From Acidobacteriota bacterium (lineage in GTDB: Bacteria > Acidobacteriota > Vicinamibacteria > Vicinamibacterales > UBA8438): a stretch of DNA of 12,757 nucleotides. Positions 7,178 to 12,757 of this stretch are shown in pieces. The notes under the pieces were generated by a model that made no database searches, had not been told where the DNA came from, and saw nothing but the letters and a program-made list of their open reading frames with translations. The DNA lies in the NCBI GenBank assembly GCA_005778315.1, contig SXOW01000020.1:1-12757 (forward strand), in the 5' to 3' direction. Within the stretch, counting starts at the first letter, position 1; every line of letters begins with the position of its first letter. A program made the translations under genes and the position numbers.

Positions 7178-7183
7178 ATTATA
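7178..7183 (-). promoter_or_regulatory. Perfect TATAAT -10 box for the hydrolase/ABC operon, possibly leaderless
   Basis: On the minus strand TATAAT occupies 7183-7178. Only six bases separate it from the GTG at 7171, which is the usual distance to the first transcribed base, so the mRNA may begin at the start codon. No good TTGACA-like -35 is seen at 16-18 bases upstream. Confidence 0.5.
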
Positions 7184-7277
7184 TGGAATCATCCGAAATC
7201 TGATGGGCCGACGCCGTGAGACCGGCACTCTTGCCCTGGCGGCGGCGCCCGCTCCATCGACCCTGCCCAGAGCCCGC

Positions 7278-7283
7278 TATACT
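7278..7283 (+). promoter_or_regulatory. Candidate -10 box for the Rap1a-like gene
   Basis: TATACT (five of six consensus) lies 40 bases before the ATG at 7324. The expected transcription start is near 7290. A partial -35 match TCGACC (7257-7262) is at a short 15-base spacing, so support is weak. Together with the TATAAT on the other strand it makes this 152-base gap a divergent promoter region. Confidence 0.3.
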
Positions 7284-7323
7284 GGAGCTTCGTCACCCGC
7301 GCGACGCGCGGCCCGCGAAAGAT

Positions 7324-7719
7324 ATGAGGCGCGTAGGACTTCTGTTCGTCATGCTGCTTGGCGCGGCCGCGCACCCCGGCGACACCGGCCAAGCCAGCCA
7401 GAGCGCAGTCGGCTCCGGTATACAGCTGGTGCAGACATGTCGACTGTACTTCGAGTACTTGGGTCGGACCGGCGCTGGACGCGAGGAGACTTTGGAGCGG
7501 AACCCGGTCGGGATGGGCTACTGCGCCGGTCTGGTCCACGGCGTCGTCGACATGGCCCAGACGTTCTTGCCGGACCGCGTGTGCCTGCCCCCCAAGGCGA
7601 CGATGGCGCAAGCCGTGTGGGTCGTGGTCCAGTACCTGGAACAGAACCCGATCGCCCTGCCCGACGAGGATTCGGCGTTGGTGCTCCGCGCCCTGGAGAA
7701 CACCTACCGCTGCCCGTGA
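7324..7719 (+). CDS. Small secreted Rap1a/Tai-domain protein
   Basis: A 131-residue protein with an N-terminal signal peptide (MRRVGLLFVMLLGAAA). The mature part has four Cys (39, 67, 87, 130) that could form two disulphides. The pattern GYCAGLVHGVVD (65-76), a VCLPP turn (86-90), QAVWVVVQYLEQNP (96-109) and a final ALENTYRC (123-130) fits the Rap1a/Tai domain. That domain was first described in periplasmic immunity proteins against type VI amidase effectors, but it is also common in orphan secreted proteins. No effector or secretion gene is present here, so an immunity role is not supported. The start chosen is ATG 7324 because it begins the signal peptide; an in-frame ATG at 7216 would add 36 non-signal residues and overlap the -10 box. 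The next gene starts 33 bases downstream on the same strand. Confidence 0.72.
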   Translation: MRRVGLLFVMLLGAAAHPGDTGQASQSAVGSGIQLVQTCRLYFEYLGRTGAGREETLERNPVGMGYCAGLVHGVVDMAQTFLPDRVCLPPKATMAQAVWVVVQYLEQNPIALPDEDSALVLRALENTYRCP

Positions 7720-7752
7720 TCGTGCGAGACGAGCGACGCGCCGAGGCCAGGC

Positions 7753-8358
7753 ATGCATAAGAGACGTCCCCGCGGCCTGGCGCTCTCACGCCTTGTCGCG
7801 ACGACCTTGCTGAGCGCGGCGTGCGCTGGACCGGGTCCCGTGGCCCCTCCTGCTGCGGGTCCAGACCTTCAGCCGACCACGACGATTGAAGACCTGATGC
7901 GGTTCATGATCGACCCTGCCGCCGACGCGTTGTGGGACGCGGTCGTCGTGACCTCGACCCCCGATGGGCTCGAAGAACAACGCCCCGACACCGCTGACGC
8001 GTGGCTCGCGCTGGAACGACACGCCATTCTGCTCGTCGAGGCCGGCAATCTGATCCAGATGGCGAACCGCGCGGTCGCGGCGCCAGACGCGGTGTCAGCG
8101 TTGCCGGGCGTGGATCTGGAACCCTCCGACATTGCGGCGCGTATTGCTGAAAGCCCAGACGCCTGGACGCGGTCAGCCAGGGCTCTGCACGACGCGGGGG
8201 TGGTCATGCTGGCGGCGGTTCGGGCTCGCGACGTCGACGCCCTCCTGGCCGCAGGTGATCGTGTGGATGCGACGTGCGAGAACTGCCATTCACGCTTCTG
8301 GTATCCCACTAGTCCAGACCGTCAGGCGATCGAGACGGCCGGGGAACCGTCCCCGTGA
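7753..8358 (+). CDS. Single-haem cytochrome c-like lipoprotein
   Basis: A 201-residue protein. The basic start and hydrophobic segment end in LSAAC, a lipobox with Cys24, followed by a Pro/Ala/Gly-rich linker to about residue 43. The body (45-170) is predicted helical, and one haem-binding motif, CENCH, lies at 175-179 followed by SRFWYP. A four-helix body with a C-terminal CxxCH is the layout of cytochrome c'/c556-like proteins, which carry one covalent haem and take part in electron transfer or in binding small gases. A possible axial ligand could be a Met or His in the body, but this cannot be fixed from sequence. It probably shares a transcript with the Rap1a-like gene and is followed by a hairpin. 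The start at ATG 7753 has only a weak ribosome site. Confidence 0.78.
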   Translation: MHKRRPRGLALSRLVATTLLSAACAGPGPVAPPAAGPDLQPTTTIEDLMRFMIDPAADALWDAVVVTSTPDGLEEQRPDTADAWLALERHAILLVEAGNLIQMANRAVAAPDAVSALPGVDLEPSDIAARIAESPDAWTRSARALHDAGVVMLAAVRARDVDALLAAGDRVDATCENCHSRFWYPTSPDRQAIETAGEPSP

Positions 8359-8372
8359 GACAACGGTACTGG

Positions 8373-8403
8373 AGACCTGGCGGGCCCCCAGCAACGCCAG
8401 TCT
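8373..8403. terminator. Hairpin between convergent cytochrome and DUF6152 genes
   Basis: AGACCTGGCG (8373-8382) pairs with CGCCAGTCT (8395-8403), forming nine pairs with one bulged C and a 12-base loop. It ends exactly at the TAA of the DUF6152 gene (8406-8404). A short TTTA follows on the plus strand. It could stop transcription from both sides. Confidence 0.5.
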
Positions 8404-8781
8404 TTACGGGCTGAGGGCGCTACCGTCCGGCTTTGTCAACTCCGCGCAGCACATCCCGAAGGTGCCGGGGGCGCGCGACGGCTGACCGACAACCTTGATC
8501 TGGTCCCCCGCCTTGATGGTCTCCGGCGTCCAGCCCCGTCGGCTCATCATCACCGACGCGCCCATCTCGACCTCCCACGCGGTGGTCGTCCCATCCGCGT
8601 TCACGGCGTCGAGATAGACAAACGAATGCGGGTTTCGGAAGACAAACTTCGTCACCGTGCCGACCGCCTCGACACTTTTCTCTGGATCGTAGAACGGCGC
8701 ACTGGCGTGATGCGCCCCGACACTCGTCACGAGCACCGCAGCGACCAGCACCACGCCTGAGACCCACAACAGAGCTTTCAC
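8404..8781 (-). CDS. DUF6152-family secreted protein
   Basis: A 125-residue protein with a clear signal peptide (residues 1-23, cut before HHASAPFYDPEK). The mature N-terminus begins with two His, followed by the FYDPEKSVEAVGTVTKFVFRNPHSF block (30-54). The VEAVGTVTKFVFRNPHS part and the later TIKAGDQIKVVGQPSR block (88-103) fit the small beta-barrel family DUF6152. No function is established; the HH start resembles a metal-binding end, which is inference. The start is GTG 8781-8779, backed by a perfect AAGGAGG five bases upstream. The gene follows another secreted-protein gene by 57 bases on the same strand, and the two probably form a unit. Confidence 0.82.
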   Translation of the reverse strand: MKALLWVSGVVLVAAVLVTSVGAHHASAPFYDPEKSVEAVGTVTKFVFRNPHSFVYLDAVNADGTTTAWEVEMGASVMMSRRGWTPETIKAGDQIKVVGQPSRAPGTFGMCCAELTKPDGSALSP

Positions 8782-8786
8782 AGCGT

Positions 8787-8793
8787 CCTCCTT
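8787..8793 (-). promoter_or_regulatory. Full-consensus ribosome binding site of the DUF6152 gene
   Basis: AAGGAGG on the minus strand, five bases before GTG 8781. It decides the start in favour of GTG and is the strongest ribosome site in the window, suggesting high translation despite the non-ATG start. Confidence 0.85.
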
Positions 8794-8812
8794 GGTTTCC
8801 CCTTCACGACGC

Positions 8813-8833
8813 GCCGGCAGGACAACGGCCGGC
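8813..8833. repeat. GCCGGC inverted pair in the gap upstream of the DUF6152 gene
   Basis: GCCGGC at 8813-8818 and 8828-8833 can form a 6-bp stem with a 9-base loop in the 57-base gap between the two secreted-protein genes. It may protect or partly stop the transcript. In GC-rich DNA it may also be chance. Confidence 0.3.
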
Positions 8834-8838
8834 CCAAG

Positions 8839-9579
8839 CTAGCGATATTTCGGCACCAGGAACTTGCGGGGATGCCCCGCTTCGAACGGGTCGCAATTGT
8901 AGGCCTGCAGCGTGTACCCGTCGGGTCCCGGGAGCCACCGGGTGGTGTAGGCCACCGGCTCGCGCAGAAACATCGGGTCCTCGACGGTCAGCGTCATACG
9001 CAGCTCCTCACCCTCGCGCCAATACCGTTCGGTCACCTTCTTTTGCTGGGACGACGGAATACCGTTGTAGTCGTCGAACCCCGCGATATCGAAGGCAAAT
9101 TTCGTGGTCTCGACGATCAGCGCGCCATCTTCGTAGCGTCCGGCCGAAAACCCCTGGACCGTGAAATCGTTGACCGGCGTCTCCCGGCCGTCGAGCCAGA
9201 CGGTCCTGATCTGGTCATCCTTCTCGTAGCGCAGGAGCAGCCGCTCCGGCCACTGCGTGATCTCCATCATGTAGGGGTCGTACTGAATGGCTGGAGACGA
9301 CGACGGCACACAGTCATACTTCGGGGCAATCGCCTCGTCGAAGGCGGCCTGGTATGCCAGTCCACGCTCGTTCAAGACCGGAAAGTTCTCACCCGGCACC
9401 CAGGGCATGTTCGGCCCGTTGACACTCCGCGCGCCGGGTCCCCCGTCCCAGACGCCAGCCAGGTCAGGCACCTCAACCGTGTCAGCCCCCGATTGGGCGA
9501 GCGCCGGGATGGTCACGCCGGCCACGGTGATGAAGACAGCGACGATGCGCACCACGATGGGGATACCTCTCAGACTCAT
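8839..9579 (-). CDS. Secreted protein of unknown function next to DUF6152
   Basis: A 246-residue protein with a signal peptide (cut near residue 28, IPALA/QS). The mature part starts with VPDLAGVWDGG, an opening shared by many secreted proteins of this kind. Visible conserved-looking stretches are YDPYMMEITQWPERLLLRYE, then RTVWLDGRE, SAGRYEDGALIVETTKF, and VTERYWREGEELRMTLTVEDP. The repeated beta pattern suggests an all-beta, possibly lipocalin-like fold. Two Cys remain in the mature part (CVPSSSP and YNCDPF). I recognise the general type from Acidobacteriota-like genomes but know no function. The start ATG (9579-9577) has GAGGAG five bases upstream. It precedes the DUF6152 gene and may be co-transcribed with it. 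Confidence 0.7.
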   Translation of the reverse strand: MSLRGIPIVVRIVAVFITVAGVTIPALAQSGADTVEVPDLAGVWDGGPGARSVNGPNMPWVPGENFPVLNERGLAYQAAFDEAIAPKYDCVPSSSPAIQYDPYMMEITQWPERLLLRYEKDDQIRTVWLDGRETPVNDFTVQGFSAGRYEDGALIVETTKFAFDIAGFDDYNGIPSSQQKKVTERYWREGEELRMTLTVEDPMFLREPVAYTTRWLPGPDGYTLQAYNCDPFEAGHPRKFLVPKYR

Positions 9580-9676
9580 GTTTTCTCCTCCACGGCGACC
9601 GTATCGGCACGCTCACGCATCCACTGATCCTATACCGCTTCCTGCCACCTCACGGCGAACGGCGACAACCGGCGGA

Positions 9677-10579
9677 TCAGCGTGCGAGCCAGGGTCTGAC
9701 CACACGGTTCCACCACATGATGGTCCCGGTCACAAACATCACCGGTGGGACGAGCCCGATGGCCGCCCAACCGACTTTTGTGGCCCACCCGAACCGGCCA
9801 AAATGCAGCCGCGAGAACCAATACAGGACCTGGTCCCCCGTGCGCGGGTCGAAGTTGTCCTCCTCGAACGGCTCCAGATAATCCACGACCGCGGTGAACG
9901 GTTCCGGGAACGCCAGATACACCCCGGTGAACGCCCACATACCGATGAACAGCAGCGTCCAGAACCCGAACGCGCTGTGTATGCTCCAATTCACGCGCCG
10001 CCAGCTGGCCCGCCAATCGACCAGCAGGGCCCGCTTCCAGCCCTCGGTGCCTGGCCACCAGATGACCAGACCGGTGAGCGCCATCACGCCCAGCAGCGCT
10101 GCGCCGAGACCGTTGACGGTACGCCCGGCCTCACCGCCGAGGAGGTTGTCGTGCAGGTCTAACGTCCAGGTGGTCAGCCGCCAGCCGACCGGCAGCGAGT
10201 TCCCCAGGTACTCGCCCGTGTAGGGGTCGAAGAGCAACAGGTCTCGCCCGCCGCCGCCCGGCTCTTCAACCGACATCGTCACGGCCAGGTCTGGCTCGTC
10301 CGGCTCCGTCCAGACTTCGATTTCCGCCTCCGGGAAATGGTCGCGCGTGGCCGCCACCAGCGCGTCAGGGCTGAACCGCGTCCCCGTCACGGCCACCGTG
10401 CGTGGTTCCGGGTTGAAGTACTGACGGAGTTCGCTGCGATAGACCAACACGCTGCCCGTGAGACTGATCACGACGACGTAGAGACCAATCGCGAGCCCCG
10501 CCCACAGGTGTATCTGAAAGAGCGCTTTCCGCAGCCACATGGCCTGTGGCTGCCGCCGCCAACTTCCCGTCACTGCCAT
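9677..10579 (-). CDS. PepSY-associated transmembrane protein (PiuB-like)
   Basis: A 300-residue inner-membrane protein with four membrane segments (about 25-47, 156-176, 203-224, 268-289) and a periplasmic PepSY-type domain between the first two, which includes LLLFDPYTGEYLG (114-126). His residues in or next to the membrane segments (IHLWAG, DLHDNLL, IHSAFGFW, LHFGRFG) fit the PepSY_TM family, members of which sit beside siderophore receptors or act as haem-containing ferric reductases. The chosen start ATG 10579-10577 lies 4 bases after the ATP-grasp stop and has GGGAG upstream; an in-frame ATG at 10669 would overlap the neighbour by 86 bases and add non-membrane residues. It is the last of three tightly packed genes. 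No TonB receptor or siderophore gene is visible in the window, so an iron role is inference. Confidence 0.87.
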   Translation of the reverse strand: MAVTGSWRRQPQAMWLRKALFQIHLWAGLAIGLYVVVISLTGSVLVYRSELRQYFNPEPRTVAVTGTRFSPDALVAATRDHFPEAEIEVWTEPDEPDLAVTMSVEEPGGGGRDLLLFDPYTGEYLGNSLPVGWRLTTWTLDLHDNLLGGEAGRTVNGLGAALLGVMALTGLVIWWPGTEGWKRALLVDWRASWRRVNWSIHSAFGFWTLLFIGMWAFTGVYLAFPEPFTAVVDYLEPFEEDNFDPRTGDQVLYWFSRLHFGRFGWATKVGWAAIGLVPPVMFVTGTIMWWNRVVRPWLAR

Positions 10580-10583
10580 CTCG

Positions 10584-11540
10584 CTACTCCCGACTCGAAT
10601 CCGGCGCCAGAGCAGCCAGTTCGCGCCCGAGATACTCCGCGATGGCCCCCATGCCGGAGTATCCGACACGCGCCTCCGCCTCGCGGTTGTAGTTGGTATT
10701 CGTGTTGATATCGTAGGTAAACGGGACGCCGTCGCGATCGACGATGAACTCGATGCCCGCCACGTGGATATCGTGAGCCGCCATCACGGCCTCGTAGCGC
10801 GCAACTAGCGGATGCGAAAATCCTGTCAGGATCGTAAACAGCGAGTCAGCCGCGTCCCCCGTCGGACAGAAGGCGTCATCGCCCTCGCTGATGCGACACG
10901 CGTCGGCTGGGCACAGCTCAAACCCCTGGCTGGTATCGACCCGCACGGCATACAGGAAGTGCCCGCCCACGAACTCCACGCGCGTGATACACGGCTCGGG
11001 CGCCTCAATATGCGCCTGGAGCAGGGTCACGCCGTCCACCGACGGCTCGAACGCGTCGCTCTCGACATGGCGCGCGAGCGCGTCCAGGTCGTGGAATAAC
11101 CGGACACCGAGACCCTTCCCGGCGCGATTGTGCTTGGTGATGAACGGGAGCGGGAGGCTGCGAGCCGCTGGCACGATGTCTTCCCGTCCGACGACGGCGA
11201 TCGTGCGGGGCGTGCGGATACCCTCCGCCGCCAGCGCGGCATACTGCGCAACCTTGCTGACCTCCAACGCGAGCGCACGTCCCCCGTTGCACACCCGCCG
11301 GCCAGCCCCCTCCAGCCACGACAGGATGGCCGCCGCGTACTCCGGTCCATACCGATGCCCGCGGGTGTGCGACGAGGCGCTCATGCGGTTATAGAAGACG
11401 CCATCGGGTGGGGCCGCCGCGAGATCGACGACACCCGCGTCGAGAAACCACTCGACGAACGGCAACGATCGCGCGCCCAACGCCTCGCGGAGAGGCACGA
11501 CCCACTCGTTGTTCTCGTGGAGGACGTAGATCTGCTTCAT
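10584..11540 (-). CDS. ATP-grasp ligase-like protein (RimK/glutathione synthetase type)
   Basis: A 318-residue cytoplasmic protein. The N-terminal domain (1-95) ends in GRRVCNGGRALALEVSKVAQY. The central ATP-grasp part has FITKHNRAGKGLGVRLF (133-149), where Lys136 and the Gly-rich loop should bind ATP, and EFVGGHFLYAVRVD (189-202). The C-terminal part has AGIEFIVDRDG (261-271) and YDINTNTNYN (276-285), whose Glu264, Asp277 and Asn residues fit the magnesium site. ATP-grasp enzymes of this kind join a carboxylate to an amine or thiol through an acyl phosphate. Which acid and amine are used is not evident. The gene lies 15 bases after the barrel gene and 4 bases before the PepSY gene, so it is probably part of their operon. 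The ATG at 11540-11538 has no clear ribosome site, which suggests coupling to the upstream gene. Confidence 0.83.
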   Translation of the reverse strand: MKQIYVLHENNEWVVPLREALGARSLPFVEWFLDAGVVDLAAAPPDGVFYNRMSASSHTRGHRYGPEYAAAILSWLEGAGRRVCNGGRALALEVSKVAQYAALAAEGIRTPRTIAVVGREDIVPAARSLPLPFITKHNRAGKGLGVRLFHDLDALARHVESDAFEPSVDGVTLLQAHIEAPEPCITRVEFVGGHFLYAVRVDTSQGFELCPADACRISEGDDAFCPTGDAADSLFTILTGFSHPLVARYEAVMAAHDIHVAGIEFIVDRDGVPFTYDINTNTNYNREAEARVGYSGMGAIAEYLGRELAALAPDSSRE

Positions 11541-11555
11541 GGTCGACGGGTGCGT

Positions 11556-12757
11556 TCAGAACCGAGGATTCACGACGTTGTTGAATATCGACCCGAAGGT
11601 GTAACTGAACCCGAACGACACCCGATACCGGGAGTCGGTCGCCAACTGTCGACGTTCGAGGAGGATCTCCTCGTCGGACAGGCCAGCCTTCGGCAAATAG
11701 ATCTGATCGCGCACGACTGACGTGCTGGCGCTGACATTCAGCGACAGTCCTCGCGCGATGCGAAACGACAGATTCCCGAACACCGACGCGCTGTAGGTAT
11801 CGACGTCGTTGAGCACACTGGTGTAGCTGGCCCGGATCCGGCTGTCCCCCCACGGCTGCTCGACGTCCAGGGTCGCCTGGAGTTCCTGAGAGGGAACGGT
11901 TTCCTCCAGCTTGTCGAACAGCGTCTCCTCCTCATAGTCGAACGACGCGACGCCCGCCTCGTAGGACAGCGTCAGACTGCGCCGTGACGACTCCGAATAC
12001 GGAAACACGTTGAACTCGATACCTGGGCGCAGATCGATGGTACGGTCCTGGTTCAGAAAGGTCGAGGCACCCAGTCCTCCGGCAATCGACGCGCCCCAAT
12101 GGTCACCCAGGCTCTTCACCAGCTGCCCGTCCATGTCGTAACGGGTACGCACGTTGGTGAAATCACCGGAGCTCAATTCCGTCACGGACTCGTTGTACGA
12201 CCCTTCAAACTCGATCCGCACGATCCACTCGTCGGTGGTCCGGTTGGCGGAGGCCGACCCGTCGAAATTCCGGTCAGTCCGCGTGTCCTCCCCCGACGCG
12301 CGCACGTTGCCCGACAACCGGTAGACCCAGAAATTCCACGGGTCGTCTTCGGGCTGCGTCATCACCGAGCGGGCGCCGCTCGCCTGCCGTGCCGTGCCAA
12401 TCTCGATCAGCGTGGCCAGCGGTGTCTCGATGACGTAGTGGAGAAACCCGACCCGCAGTACCTGGGCAATGCCGGCGCGGGTCTCGTCGTCGGTGTCCGT
12501 CCGACTCTCGGAGTACGCGTGTCTGACATCGTTCCCCTGAAACCGATCGAGCCCGATGAAATCGAGCGTGAATTGTGTACCCCCGCCGCTGTCCTCCGTG
12601 GTCACCAGGACGTGGACCTGTGCGTCCCGCCGATCCCGGACGTAGTCCACGAACGTAATCTCCCGCCGCAGGTAGTCTCGGTCGCAGGCCCGCCCGCAGT
12701 CCAGAAAGACCCGCAACCCCGCGGGACCGTCATCGGCTTCTGCATCGGCTCCTGACC
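11556..12757 (-). CDS. Outer-membrane beta-barrel protein (5' end outside window)
   Basis: The frame is open from the right edge to TGA 11558-11556, giving 399 visible residues; the true start lies beyond the window. The visible N-terminal part reads VFLDCGRACDRDYLRREITF, with two Cys, then VDYVRDRRDAQVHVLVTT (a periplasmic domain of about 130 residues). The C-terminal 250 residues are alternating amphipathic strands rich in Gly, Ser, Thr and aromatic residues, ending RVSFGFSYTFGSIFNNVVNPRF in two pieces with Phe as the final residue, the usual signal for insertion by the BAM complex. This resembles hypothetical OM proteins of Acidobacteriota-type genomes; the function is unknown. It leads the gene group with the ATP-grasp and PepSY genes. 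A TTG at 12716 is only a possible internal start, because upstream codons remain open and plausible. Confidence 0.8.
   Translation of the reverse strand, partial: SGADAEADDGPAGLRVFLDCGRACDRDYLRREITFVDYVRDRRDAQVHVLVTTEDSGGGTQFTLDFIGLDRFQGNDVRHAYSESRTDTDDETRAGIAQVLRVGFLHYVIETPLATLIEIGTARQASGARSVMTQPEDDPWNFWVYRLSGNVRASGEDTRTDRNFDGSASANRTTDEWIVRIEFEGSYNESVTELSSGDFTNVRTRYDMDGQLVKSLGDHWGASIAGGLGASTFLNQDRTIDLRPGIEFNVFPYSESSRRSLTLSYEAGVASFDYEEETLFDKLEETVPSQELQATLDVEQPWGDSRIRASYTSVLNDVDTYSASVFGNLSFRIARGLSLNVSASTSVVRDQIYLPKAGLSDEEILLERRQLATDSRYRVSFGFSYTFGSIFNNVVNPRF

Noticed and set aside
6275..7219. A 314-codon plus-strand frame opposite the hydrolase gene (another runs 6807-7760)
   Set aside because: The minus-strand hydrolase has a full catalytic triad and lipobox; these frames have no recognisable motif and Arg-rich composition.
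7216..7323. Longer start for the Rap1a-like protein at 7216
   Set aside because: The extra 36 residues precede a normal signal peptide and would cover the candidate -10 box.
7324..8358. A type VI effector-immunity module
   Set aside because: The neighbour is a haem lipoprotein rather than an amidase effector, and no secretion genes are visible.
10580..10669. Longer start for the PepSY protein at 10669
   Set aside because: It would overlap the ATP-grasp gene by 86 bases and add 30 residues without membrane or family features; ATG 10579 has a ribosome site and a 4-base gap.
1..12757. CRISPR arrays, tRNA or rRNA genes, insertion sequences, prophage or integrase genes
   Set aside because: No regularly spaced repeats, cloverleaf-type segments, ribosomal RNA stretches or transposase motifs were found on either strand by eye.

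Overview
The window is GC-rich, densely coded DNA with 13 protein genes, two of them cut by the window edges. It has no RNA genes, insertion sequences or CRISPR arrays that I can see. Most products carry a signal peptide or lipobox, and the last gene encodes an outer-membrane barrel ending in Phe, so the host is a diderm. The mix of families (a secreted DUF6152 protein, a creatininase-like protein with the EQNGPH motif, a secreted PI3K/HipA-like protein, a PepSY membrane protein and a Cys-rich-start barrel protein) reminds me most of Acidobacteriota, perhaps Vicinamibacteria. That placement is inference from memory of the families; no marker gene is present.

Layout. Bases 1-1384 (minus strand): a creatininase-family protein followed by the N-terminal part of a HupE/UreJ-type membrane protein that runs off the left edge. 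Bases 1409-3474: a secreted metallophosphoesterase (+) convergent with a secreted PI3K/HipA-like kinase-fold protein (-). The two stop codons lie inside one perfect hairpin. Bases 3475-3720: non-coding, with a probable promoter and short repeats. Bases 3721-7171 (minus): a translationally coupled operon, read from right to left, of a TAP-type alpha/beta-hydrolase lipoprotein, a NatA-type ABC ATPase and a NatB-type permease, joined by 4-base overlaps. A perfect TATAAT lies 6 bases before its likely GTG start, suggesting a leaderless mRNA. Bases 7324-8358 (plus): a small secreted Rap1a/Tai-like protein and a cytochrome c-like lipoprotein. A hairpin between convergent genes follows. Bases 8404-9579 (minus): a DUF6152 protein preceded by an unrecognised secreted protein. 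Bases 9677-12757 (minus): an outer-membrane barrel protein, an ATP-grasp ligase and a PepSY transmembrane protein in tight succession.

How they may work together. The hydrolase-NatA-NatB set looks like one export or peptide-detoxification unit. The barrel, ATP-grasp and PepSY genes form a second probable operon spanning outer membrane, cytoplasm and inner membrane, which may serve uptake or processing of a peptide-like or metal-binding compound. The convergent phosphatase and kinase-like genes are both predicted to act outside the cytoplasm and may be opposing partners, although the kinase-like protein seems to lack the usual ATP-binding lysine. All three functional links are inference. The strongest leads for something new are the kinase/phosphatase pair and the ATP-grasp operon.
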